In this document: one piece after another, positions 23,469 through 33,504 of the stretch
Position numbering within the stretch: the first letter of the stretch is position 1
Layout: every line of letters begins with the position of its first letter
Made by a program: the position numbers and the translations under genes
NCBI RefSeq assembly: GCF_004664715.2
Contig: NC_051064.1
Span: 112,899,740-112,963,739 of the forward strand
Direction: 5' to 3'
Source: Peromyscus leucopus
Taxonomy: Eukaryota; Chordata; Mammalia; Rodentia; Cricetidae
Length of the DNA stretch: 64,000 nucleotides
The notes under the pieces: generated by a model
Databases searched by the model: none
Told to the model about the DNA's origin: nothing
The model's input: only the letters and a program-made list of their open reading frames with translations

Positions 23469-24226
23469 GCATGTACAATTTAAAAAATTAAGAACACAAA
23501 AAAACCTGACTTTTGTGAATGATATTACAATAGAGTGAATAGTATTTTTGGTATACTTGCTGCTGGTAGGTTCTTATTGATAGCATTAATGTTCAGACTG
23601 AAAGAAGAATGTGTGGATGCGTGTGTGCACACATGTGCTTGGGTTACTAAAGGCCTGGATTCTGTTAATGGTCATAAAACTGTAGTTATTATTAGTTTTT
23701 TTTTTCTTTTCCTTTAGTCTGTGTTCCTTATTTTTAGCCAACATCATTAGTTTTTAATATTTTTTACCTGGTAGAACATCACAAACCTTCATTTTTGAAA
23801 AAATCAATATCCTTAATGAATCTGTTTTTTATTAGTTGTAAATTTCCAGTAACTCTTAACTGGACATAGTCCACAAAGTCTTTTGGGCTGCAAACAGCAT
23901 CAGCTGTGTAATACTAACCCGAGGATTTTTCCCTTGGTAATCAGGATTGGTAATAGTGATAACTCTAGCTAATACCTCTCCATTACTGGTGGTTCAGTAC
24001 CAGCTGACATTCTGAACTTCTGATTCAGTAGAAGTGTTATGAAAACATTATATACCTCTGAGATCTGCAATCTCTGAATCATGATAGTCCAAATTGCAGA
24101 AAGCAAAAATTTACTGGACATAGTCAAATAACTACAACCACTGCTCAGTTCCTATAACATATTTTCTGGTAGTTTGATAAGTATGGTATTTTTGTCACTA
24201 TTGTAAAGAATATGCCATATTCTTTA

Positions 24227-24422
24227 AGAGGGAGCCTTCAAGCTGGGCGGTGGTGGCGCATGCCTTTAATCCCAGCACTCCGGAGGCAGGCGGATCTCTG
24301 TGAGTTCGAGGCTAGCCTGGTCTACCTACCAAGTGAGTTCCAGGAAAGGCTCAAAGCTACACAAAGAAACCCTGTCTTGAAAAAAACCAAAAAAAAAAAA
24401 AAAAAAAAGAGGGAGCCTTCAA
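24227..24422 (+). mobile_element. Young cricetid B1 SINE with 15-bp target duplication
   Basis: The B1 body is 24242-24407, from GCTGGGCGGTGGTGGCGCAT to a 20-A tail. It is flanked by AGAGGGAGCCTTCAA at 24227-24241 and again at 24408-24422. The right half has the TACCAAGTGAGTTCCAGGAA variant used here to suggest a cricetid. Confidence 0.97.
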
Positions 24423-24647
24423 TTTGGAGGTCATATCTTGCATCCTCTATCAATTGTTTAGAAAGTCACTGTTCTTTTAAGCTAACTAAAAGAAGACAAT
24501 CACATTCATACATGAGCCCATTGCTGCAATTCTTCTGCTGTGGAAATGAGTTCCTTAGACACACTGTATGTGGGAAACAATAGATAGATAAAGTGTTTGC
24601 TAAACTTATGAATGGTGATACTGGAACCATCATTGACGTCAAGGAAG

Positions 24648-25205
24648 ACAATTTATATCCCCCCCCCCTTTTTTTTTTGGAGACATGCTGTAGGATGTTC
24701 TGTATGTCAAATGTGTTGCTCTGATTGGTTATTAGTAAAACACTGATTGGCCAGTAACCAGGCAGGAAGTATAGGCGGGACAAGCAGAGAAGAGAATTCT
24801 GGGAAGTGGAAGGCTGAGGCAGAGATGCTGCCAGCCTCTGCCATGCTAAGCAACATGTAAAGATACTGGTAAGCCACAAGCCATGTGGCAACTTATAGAT
24901 TAGTAGAAATGGGTTATTTTAAGATATAAGAACAGTTAGCAAGAAGCCTACCACGGCCATACAGTTTATAAGTAATATAAGTGTCTGAGTGATTATTTTA
25001 TAAGTGGACTGCCAGGTGTGGCAGGACCCAGAGAGAAAACTCTCTAGCTACAGAGACAGGGTTTCTCTGTGTTGTTTTCATGCTTGTCCTGGATCTTACT
25101 CTGTAGACCATGCTGTCCTCGAACTCACAGAGATCCACCTGGTTCTGCCTCCCCAGTGCTGGGATTAAAGGCGTGTGCCACTGCCGCCCCGGCAACAATT
25201 TATAT
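24648..25205 (-). mobile_element. B1 SINE, antisense, interrupted by a solo LTR
   Basis: The B1 begins after the 11-bp duplication ACAATTTATAT (24648-24658) with a C/T-rich tail, is interrupted at 24686, resumes at 25053 (GAGACAGGGTTTCTCTGTGT), and ends at about 25194. The matching ACAATTTATAT follows at 25195-25205. Confidence 0.92.
24686..25052. mobile_element. Solo ERV2/ERVK-type LTR inside a B1
   Basis: The LTR starts TGCTGTAGGATGTTC and ends CTCTCTAGCTACA. It is flanked by the hexamer GAGACA (24680-24685 and 25053-25058) taken from the host B1. It contains two GATTGG (inverted CCAAT) boxes at about 24722-24755. I know this LTR type from cricetid genomes but give no library name. Orientation was not determined. 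Confidence 0.88.
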
Positions 25206-25844
25206 TCCAAAGAGTCTTTTTCATTGAAGACAGATGTTACCTATTACTAATCAGTTATAAATTTCTTGTGTACTATGACCTTGACCTATGACCTCTCTTC
25301 TCTCCAGGTTCAGCTTTAGCTGTGCTCACACTTTACTACCCTTCTTGGCATGACCTCATTATATATGAGTAACCCCAGACAGAAAGTAGAAAAGAGCTAA
25401 CTAACCAGTGTCTTGTCACTGTATTAAGAGCCTTTTCTTCAGCAAGTAGGATGTGAAGAATATTCACTTCAGAATCAAATATTTTCATGTTCTTGACAAA
25501 ACATTAACCTCATATTGCACATGATTCAACAAAGATTTGTATGTTAGGTTATCTCTGAGTGGCTAACCTGTGAGCAACCTCAACTTTTACACAATGGCAC
25601 CCTTTCTGTCACTGCTGCTTTTCACATGTATCTTTTATTCAGAGTGTAATGTTGTAGCAGTCTGGTTTTGTTTTGCTCCAGTATGTTTTATGTATCTAAT
25701 TTTTTCCTTCCAATCTAAGTGATTTCTTTCCCTGTTAATTAGTTGTGGATGGGAAATGCAAAGCCTAGCAGTAGGCCTTTGACTTGTTTTTTACTATTGG
25801 ACTCTAGAAACATCACCAAGGTGGAAGGACTGATTTTTTTTTTT

Positions 25845-25925
25845 CCCTCCCCTCAAATACTGAGGATTGAACCTAGGACCTCTTGCATGAGACATGTGCT
25901 CCATCACTGAGCTGTGTATACTTGC
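25845..25925 (-). mobile_element. ID/B4-type SINE fragment, antisense
   Basis: GAGGATTGAACCTAGGACCT and CCATCACTGAGCTGTGTATA are the reverse of an ID-like tRNA-derived head. Confidence 0.7.
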
Positions 25926-26961
25926 TCTTGCTCACTTCCTTCATTTTTGTAATGCATGTATCTGTTGATCTCCAGCACCTGTGTGTTGAATCAGAATTTT
26001 GAGTTACCAGCAGTTCTGTTCTTTAGGTCATTACTCATTATCAACAGTGCAATGCTGTTCTGTATACTGTTTAGGTTACTAGAAGCTCTTCAGAACAGAC
26101 TGTTATGACAGTGAGCGGGATAATTGATGTAAATTTTAAGAAAATGAAGTACAAGTACTGTGTACTCTATACTTGTCATGGTGCTTTGCAAATTAATCAT
26201 AGAGAATAAAAATATGTGCACAATTATTTGTTAATAGCTTTAGGTTGTCTACAAGTTACACACATACACATATCCATACACATATATATTTTTTAATCTT
26301 GAGGATTTACTAGACTTCTAAGAAAAAAGCAACAGTGTAGGTAATCAAGCTGCCTAGAGAAAGCTTGCCTCAGGTGCTGAGAAGAGGAAGAGAAAAAGCT
26401 ATGACTTTTGTAATGGAGGTAGGTTATCAGATGGTTCACCTACCCTTTCACTTGGTGGAAGGGGGGAGGGGAGACTTCAGAGAAAAAGTAGAAAAGTCAG
26501 AGCTATCTCTACCCAGTTACGTGTATCTATCCATTGTAGCACACTTGTTTCTTTCGCTCTTTGAGACTCTTTCATAATATGCGAGGCAGATTTGGACATC
26601 ACACCCTTACTATGTGCATATTTTTTTGAGAACAATATTTTTTTTCTAGTCTGTGAGCAGACTGTTAGAGGTATTTACAGCTACTCAAGCTAAATTGTTA
26701 TTTTTCCTTATGCAAATTATTTGAGTTTAACATACTTAATATTATTTCTATCCCCAGGATTTAGCTGATAGAATTTTCAAAGTTACAGTTGCTTTGGATA
26801 TAAAGAATCTCTCAGTTAAAACCCTTTACTTGTTCCTTTAGAGTATGTGTAGATCTGATTTTAGAGGCAACAAGGGACTTTAAGGGTTTTTGTTGGAAAT
26901 AGGACTTCCTTTTCAAGATAACTACCCCAAGGAAGAGACTTACAAGAAGTTCCAAGCAGTT

Positions 26962-27358
26962 AGAAGTTATTTGGTGCATTGTGTTGTGGCAGGATGTCCA
27001 GGAAGAGTCCTAATGGAGGCCCAAACATTGAACGTGTATTGGAGAACAGGGGCCTCGAACCAGACCAATGACTCTTTGCAGTGAATGCTTGCAAGTAGAG
27101 ATGTATGGACTAAAGAGTATATGGTGTGACTTGTTGGGTCACACTACAGCTTCCATGATGAGATTTTTAATTCCTTCCCCCCTTTTTAATTTTTCTCATG
27201 TTATTTTCTTCATTTTTTTTTCTCTTGAATTTTGTTTTATTCGGGAGGGGAGGTTGGGTGGGCTGCAGGAGCGGAGGGATGGAAAATGAATAGAATCAAG
27301 ATACATGATGTGAAAATACATAGAATAAATAAATTAATAAAAAAAAGAAGTTATTTGG
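26962..27358 (+). mobile_element. 5'-truncated L1 insertion with 13-bp target duplication
   Basis: The insert is 26975-27345. AGAAGTTATTTGG occurs at 26962-26974 and again at 27346-27358. The insert ends in an AATAAATAAATTAATAAAA tail, and its 3' region carries a G-rich run (27243-27262) typical of L1 3' ends. It is about 371 bases, so only 3' sequence was copied. Confidence 0.88.
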
Positions 27359-28037
27359 CCTTCTTAGTCATGGAAGTATGAGCATAAAAGAGACTAAGAG
27401 ATTTCAGGGTTTAAGAATCTTTTATATGAGTCCGCAAGGTATCTTTATTCTATTTTTTGGGTTCTCATTCTTTCTAAAATAGTACCTCAGCTTTCACAAG
27501 AGAATTAGAAAATATGCATGTTCAACTTCCACTATAATTCTGTAGTTTCCCAAATTAATTGAACTCATTTTCCGCAAGGTCATACCTGTTCTTAGAAGAA
27601 ATAATAAACTCTTTATAAATGGCCATATTCAGAACTTTGTACTTTTATGACTTCAGCGGAACACTAAAAGCTGAGGTTGCCGCTTTCCTCTGTAACCTCT
27701 CCAACAGTCAGAAAGGAGCAGCACTCTTGCAGTCCTTGTTATTAGCTCTCCCAGAGTTCGCCATCGATTTCATCACCTTAGTCAGTTTTTGTTAAGAAAG
27801 AAAGGATTGAACAAATTAAAATTATATACTAAAGTGACAAAGATATTATAAAGGAAGTGGGGGGGGGTAATCTCTAGAGTAAAACTGAGTTGATTTTGCA
27901 CACACAGGGAGAAATATGTCCCCTCTATTTTGTAAGAGCAAACAGTGAAAACATGTATGTGGGTTAGATTGGGGATTCAGTATTAAGAAAAGTCTCTTTG
28001 ATGGCTCTATTTTCTTAACAAAATTCATCTTTTAAAA

Positions 28038-28248
28038 CTAGGAGATAGGGGCTGGAGAGATGGCTCAGAGGTTAAGAGCATTGGCTGTTCTTCCAGAGGT
28101 CCTGAGTTCAATTCCCAGCAACCACATGGTGGCTCACAACCATCTGTAATGAGATCTGGCACCCTCTTCTGGTCTGCATGTATACATGCAGGCAGATCAC
28201 TGTATACATATGAATAAATAAATCTTTAAAAAAAAACCTAGGAGATAG
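28038..28248 (+). mobile_element. B2 SINE with 11-bp target duplication
   Basis: The body is 28049-28237, starting GGGCTGGAGAGATGGCTCAG. The Pol III A-box region (TGGCTCAGAGGTTAAG) and B box (GAGTTCAATTC) are intact, and it ends AATAAATAAATCTTTAAAAA. CTAGGAGATAG flanks it on both sides. It lies in sense orientation to Faf1. It looks relatively young. Confidence 0.96.
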
Positions 28249-28361
28249 AATAATTAAAATTTTAAAGAAGTTTCAAAGTAGTTTTTCGTTGAAAATAGAA
28301 GTAGCAAGTCAAATAATGATTTATTGAGAGTGACTAGAAAGTACACTTAAATTTTTGAAAA

Positions 28362-28362
<1 letters not shown>

Positions 28363-28416
<54 letters not shown>

Positions 28417-28532
28417 CCAAAGGACAACTTGGAGGAGTTGGTTCTCTTCTTCTATCATATGTTCTTGGGATGAAACAGTTCATCAGGTCTGATATCAAGA
28501 GCTCCTACCCACTGAGTCATGTCACCAGCCTA
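28363..28532 (-). mobile_element. B4-type SINE, antisense, with (TG)n
   Basis: A (TG)n run at 28366-28413 leads into GACCAAAGGACAACTTGGAG and a CCCACTGAGTCATGTCACCA end, a B4 read in reverse. Confidence 0.75.
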
Positions 28533-28817
28533 AGACACTTTTTAATTCTCATTTTAAAATGATGTTTGACTAACATGGCAACATAAGGCAAAAATCCAGT
28601 TGTAAATGATATAAGGTATTAGAATAGATAGGTGAGGATGGGAGAGAAAACAATGTGACTGTTGGCCATTACTAAGGATTTATTAGAAGAAATAGAACTT
28701 GGCTTTACCACAAGTGTAGGCAAATTGATAAGAAGAACATGCAAGCCAGTGGAGAAGATCCTTGATGGCACTGTGTAATGAACTAGTGGTAATTTTTCTT
28801 TCCTGTCAACATTTTAG

Positions 28818-29020
28818 TGACTTTGGAGGTGAGACCATGCCAGGACCCACGTTTGATCCAGCAAGTCACCCTGCTCCAGCTCCAACCCCCTCCTCGTCAG
28901 CGTTCCGACCTGTAATGCCATCCAGGCAGATTGTGGAAAGGCAGCCTCGAATGCTGGACTTCAGAGTGGAGTACAGAGATAGGAACGTTGATGTGGTGCT
29001 TGAAGACAGCTGTACTGTTG
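28818..29020 (+). CDS. Faf1: Faf1 internal coding exon (linker and start of ubiquitin-like domain 1), probably exon 4
   Basis: This 203-nt exon begins with the T that completes Ser and continues DFGGETMPGP, then a Pro/Ser/Ala-rich linker, then FRPVMPSRQIVERQPRMLDF and RVEYRDRNVDVVLEDSCTV, followed by the first base of a Gly codon. It covers about residues 54-122. The linker is low complexity and probably disordered. From the MLDFRVEYRD segment on, it forms the first beta-hairpin of ubiquitin-like domain 1, the region reported to bind Hsp70. The acceptor is AACATTTTAG and the donor GTTG|GTAAGA. Compared with the human protein from memory, the linker Ser run is one residue shorter, Phe replaces Tyr just after the exon border, and Ser replaces Thr before CTVG. 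The splice sites, not the longer open frame around them, define the exon. Confidence 0.97.
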
Positions 29021-29454
29021 GTAAGAATTACCTTCAGAAAGCCTTCATAAGTGAATCATACAGTAGGCAAATGCCAAGTTTACATAGTTATTTTCTTTTG
29101 AGTTGACTATCAACAACAAGGGGAAAAAAAAGCACATTGAATTGAATACTTTCTTGTACAGGTTATTGTACTCTAATTTGAATATATATTGTGGTGAGAT
29201 TAAGGTAAGTTCAAGAATAATTTTTGATATACTGTTTTAACTCCCTTTCGTTGTGTGTTTTTGCCAATACAAAGCATTACTCTAAGGCACTGTACATACT
29301 TGACAAGCACTTGACTGTCAAGCTACATTCACAGTTCTGTAAATACAGTTTTAGGATTGCTGTAAACTAAACACCTAGGAGCTTCAGAAAATATTGTAAT
29401 TATTCAGTACATTGCATACCAGTCCTGCAACTAAAGCATACTAATTTTTATTCT

Positions 29455-29790
29455 GTTGTATCTGTTTTGTACTGCTACAATTAGATAAGCATAACTAATT
29501 TTAGTGAAGAACGTTAAAATTAATTTTCTCATATTTCTGCTGGGAAGTCTTAAGATTAAGTCACCGGTGGGTTCACAGTTTAGTGATGCCTTCTGTCTGC
29601 TTCTAGGATGGAACTTTATGTATTCTCTGGAGGTGATGAGTAAAGTACCATGACCTTACATCACAGAAGGCAGAAAAGGCAAAAGAAATGGAGTCTCTTT
29701 GTTAAGCACTTTAATAATAATCTCTTTCACAGAAGTGGGGCCTTTGTTGACTAAATTACCCCCTTAAAAGCTCTGCTTCTTAAGTATCTT
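29455..29790 (-). mobile_element. MaLR-like LTR fragment, antisense
   Basis: CTGCTGGGAAGTCTTAAGAT, GATGCCTTCTGTCTGCTTCT and an AAGTGGGGCCTTTGTTGACT end have the order of an old mammalian MaLR-type LTR in reverse. Diverged; the assignment is from memory. Confidence 0.45.
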
Positions 29791-30509
29791 TAATTAAAAA
29801 TTTTTATATTTTGAGAATTTCATACATGAGTACTTTGCTTAGATTATTGTCACCTTTTCTCTTTCTCTCCATCTCCACCCATGTTCCTTCTGCTCTCTCT
29901 TTTAGTTCGTGACCTTTATTTCTTTAATTATTATTGTTACATTCACTTACTATAATTAATTCAAAATGCTTTATAAGGTAAATATTGTTACTGTGTGATA
30001 TGTATTACTCATGTATCTCTTCACAGTCTAGTTATATTTGTCCTGCATCACAGTTATTCTCTCACAATTAAATTGATGCCAGTCAGGACTCATGTTGTGA
30101 ACCTTCTCTTTGCTACTTTTGGCATAAATATTCAAGGCACACTAGTAGATAATATTTAGGACTTTTTTTTCCACTGCATTTGATTTGCTAAACTTGACAC
30201 GTTCTGCCACTTACTGTTTGAATCTCTATTTGCACCTCCTTTGTTACAGTTCAGGAGTTGGTTTCTCTCATGTGTAACTAAAATAATTTCTCTATGTAAT
30301 TTACATATGTTCCTTTTCTTCTCTTATAGTTTCCATATTCAGCCTAGTTTACTTTTTCTAAATCACAAATCCCTTTGTGTGTGTTTAAGCTACTTCCTGT
30401 CCCTCACATTGTATTTGTTTGACTTTCCTGGAAACCTCCATTGTAGGCTTAAGGATCTTGTGTGAATCTCCTCTGTGATGCCATTCTTAACCTCCGTGGA
30501 TGAATACTT

Positions 30510-30736
30510 TAAAAAGTGGATCTTTTTTTTTTTTATTTCTTTCTTTTTTTTTTTTTAAATTTTTATTTGCATTGGTGTTTTGCTGCATGTATGACTATGT
30601 GAGGATATCAGATCTTGAGTTACAGACAGTTGTGAGCTGCCATGTGGGTGCTGGGACTTGAACCCAGGTCCTCTGGAAGAGCAATCAGTACTCTTAACCA
30701 CTGAGCCATCTCTCCAGTCTCTAAAAAGTGGATCTT
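30510..30736 (-). mobile_element. B2/B3-type SINE, antisense, with 15-bp target duplication
   Basis: The body is 30525-30721, with GAGTTACAGACAGTTGTGAG, CCATGTGGGTGCTGGGACTT and CTGAGCCATCTCTCCAG. TAAAAAGTGGATCTT occurs at 30510-30524 and 30722-30736. Confidence 0.93.
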
Positions 30737-31552
30737 AAAGAGCAATTCTTTCTTTGTGTTTAAAGTTTCCCTTCCTAGTGTTAACTTCTTAATCTTAGAA
30801 GAAAAGGTCTAATTTTAAAATTTCTTTCTCTATTCATAGTATGGCACAGTCATACCTATTGAGGAAATGGTTGGCTGCATAAAGAGTGTAGGGGTGTGTG
30901 TTTATATAGATTAGCTTACCCAAAATAGGACATTTGAAAATAGACACAGTAATTTTTGTGACCTGAATATAATTGTTGTAGAATGTCTTACTGTTTTCAG
31001 GAATTGAATAAATGTTAATTTTTCTATAGGAAAGAGCTGATCAATAAGATAATGCCTCCCCCGACCCTTTTTTTGCGTTATTACCAGATAGATAGATCCA
31101 GGATTAAAAAACAAGGCTAAAATCAGTTAAGAAAGTTATACCAGAGTGACACCTAGTGGTGGCTGCATTGACTGGTTAATGGTTTTCCTGTCCTGTTTAT
31201 TTCTTCTTCAGTTTCATACCTAAAACTTTCTAGTTTTGTTTTTCTAATCTTGAATAATTTAAAGGTATTTTAAAGGACTCATCCTTTTGTAAAGTACTTC
31301 TTGTCTAAAATATCCTTGTGGTATCTTTGAGGGTAAGGGGTTTTTATGTATTATTGTGTCTCCAGAATCTAGCAAAGGATTTTATGCCAGTATTTGTTTT
31401 TGTTCTGTCAGTGCTGTGAACAAACTTATGTTTGCTAGGTCCATTCAGCATGGCCTTAGTTCTATTTCTGGAATGCATTAGAAAATAATAGATCTATTAT
31501 CAAGTTGAGTAATTTGTCTCTCCTGCCCATCCTCTTTTAATCTACTTTTTAA

Positions 31553-31760
31553 ATAGATTATTTATTTTTACTTCATGTGCATTCCTGTTTTCTTTGCACG
31601 TATGTCTATGTGAAGGTGTCGGATCCCCTGAAACTGGAGTTACAGGCAGTTATGAATTGCTGTGTGTGTGCTGGGAATTGAACCCGGGTCCTTTGGAAGA
31701 GCATCATCTGGAAGAGCAGCCTTAACTGCTCTTAACTGCTGAGCCATCTCTTGAGCCCCT
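31553..31760 (-). mobile_element. B2/B3-type SINE, antisense, with internal duplications
   Basis: GGAGTTACAGGCAGTTATGA and GGGAATTGAACCCGGGTCCT are B3 in reverse. The GGAAGAGCA motif and the TTAACTGCTC motif are each doubled at about 31695-31735. Confidence 0.88.
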
Positions 31761-32647
31761 TAATTTATTTTTAAAAAGCTATGTTTATTATATTGAATAC
31801 CATTTTAGTTTAAAAGAATGAGCTTAAAAATATAAACATTTAAAGCGTTTGCCACATTCATTTTCAGTCTGAAAAAGTACTTCACATTATATAAACCAGT
31901 TTTGTCCAGAATCTGTGAATTTCAGTTTTTGTCTCAACCCTGTGAATCAGAATAGCTAGGTAACCTTTGGCAAATGCCTCAACCACTCCAGAGCTTCAGA
32001 CATGTTTTGTGAATAATAAGTACCAAGTAGGTTTTTTTGGGAGGAGGATGTTGTTGTTACTAGTAATTGTAAAAAGGGAAGCATGGTTGCCTTATTTACC
32101 TTGTAAAGATATTGTGAGGGTTAAATGAATGACTTGTAGAGTCTGTAGAGCATACAGTTACAGATTTTACTTTTGAGGAGTAGAGGCAGTGTATGTTGTA
32201 TGTGACTGTTGGTTGCTCTGTGCTCAGGTTGTGAACTTTGTGTCATCTATTGTGTACTACCAAAGCACAGAGTCATTTGAAAATCTAAGTTAGCAGCACA
32301 TTTTGCTAAATTGAATTGAACTGTAATTTTAATATGCATAGTTATATCATTGAAATATATCTTTAACCTAGCTTCATGCTCTTGATGGACATTTATTCTT
32401 TTATATATAAATATGTGCATGAGGTGTAATGTGATATATCTGTTCATATATACATTGTAGAATGAGCAAATCAGGTTAATTAATATCATCAATATGTGTT
32501 AGGAAAATGTAAAATTCTCTTTTAAAAGCAATTTTGAAATGTGAAATGCATTATTAACTATATTCATTATAATTTGCAATAGATTATTTGGAATTATTCT
32601 TCCCACCTGATTGAACCTTTGCTCCTTTGACTGACATTTCCCCTTTC

Positions 32648-32827
32648 CTAGATTTTTTTTTTAAACTTATTTATTTATTAAGTATACAGTGTTCTGCAGG
32701 CCAGAAACGGGCACCACATCTCATTACGGATGGTTGTGAACCACCACATGGGTGCTGGGAACTGAACTCAGGACCTCTGGAAGAGCAGTCAGTGCTCTTA
32801 ACCACTAAGCTATCTCTCCAGTACCAG
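32648..32827 (-). mobile_element. B2/B3-type SINE, antisense, inside an L1
   Basis: A T-rich tail, ACGGATGGTTGTGAACCACC, ATGGGTGCTGGGAACTGAAC and CTAAGCTATCTCTCCAG, flanked by TTCCCCTTTC on both sides (32638-32647 and 32828-32837). Confidence 0.9.
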
Positions 32828-33004
32828 TTCCCCTTTCTTTACCCTGACTCTTTCCTCAGCCTTAATTTTCTCCTAGACTGTAGTAACCACTATTCTACTG
32901 TCTGCTTATATGCGTTTTCTTTCTTAAATTTCACATATAAGCAATTATGCATAGTTTATTTAGCTAGTTTTTATGGTTGCAAATGACACAATTTTGTTCT
33001 TAAT

Positions 33005-33504
33005 TGTAGCACAAATCTTAAAAGTTCTTATTAATAAAAACAAACCCAGAACCAGTTATTGGGGTGAATGTTGGAAGATCAGAGAAGCAGAACAGGCCAC
33101 AGCCACCTCGCCTCACCAGCTTCTCAGCTGATCCTATTTCTTCAGACTGGAAGCCTCTGAGTCTTCATCCAAAATGAATCTCAGCTGAACTGCTGCTCGA
33201 AGCCTAAAAGCTTAACCAGGCTTCCTAGTTTTCACACCTGATATACCTTTTTGCTTTCTGCCATCACTTCCTGGGATTAAAGGCTCACTTCCTGGGATTA
33301 AAGGTGTGAGTCACCATGCCTGGCTGTTTCCAGTGTGGCTTTAAACTCACAGAGATCCATATGGATCTCTGCCTCCCAAGTGATAGGATTAAAGGCGTAT
33401 GTGCCACTATTTCCCGGCCTCTATATCTAGTGGCTGTTCTGTTCTCTGGCCCCAGATAAGTTTATTAGGGTGCACAATATTTTGGGGAACACAATACTAC
33501 CACA
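33005..33504 (-). mobile_element. LTR-like element (same family as 1101 and 9591), inside an old L1
   Basis: The + strand starts TGTAGCACAAATCTT and ends CACAATACTACCACA. It is flanked by CTTAAT (32999-33004) and CTTAAG (33505-33510), a 6-bp duplication with one change. Host L1 sequence continues on both sides, which confirms the borders. It shows two tandem CCTGGGATTAAAGG modules derived from B1, and subterminal blocks AGAACAGGCCAC and its inverted relative. Confidence 0.85.

Larger units (their letters stand above)
18033..28817 (+). other. Faf1: Faf1 intron, complete (10.8 kb)
   Basis: The donor is GTATGT after the UBA exon and the acceptor ATTTTAG before the linker exon. It contains B3, B1, B2 and B4 elements, a (TG)n tract at 20037-20083, a B4 tail with compound CA/CACT repeat at 20949-21028, a nested B1/LTR at 24648-25205 and a 5'-truncated L1 at 26975-27345. 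Other stretches (about 18620-20030, 21060-22920, 23480-24220, 25210-25840, 25930-26960, 27360-28040) show no gene. The piece at about 27640-27800 is repeat-free and slightly richer in CpG than its surroundings. Confidence 0.93.

Noticed and set aside
24212..24583. Frame of 123 codons with LIPALRRQADLCEF-like text
   Set aside because: This is the standard translation of a sense B1 SINE and recurs at 40895-41176 and 24998-25210.
28049..28237. tRNA-like Pol III boxes considered as a tRNA gene
   Set aside because: The A and B boxes belong to a B2 SINE head; the sequence does not fold as a tRNA with an anticodon and carries a B2 tail and target duplication.
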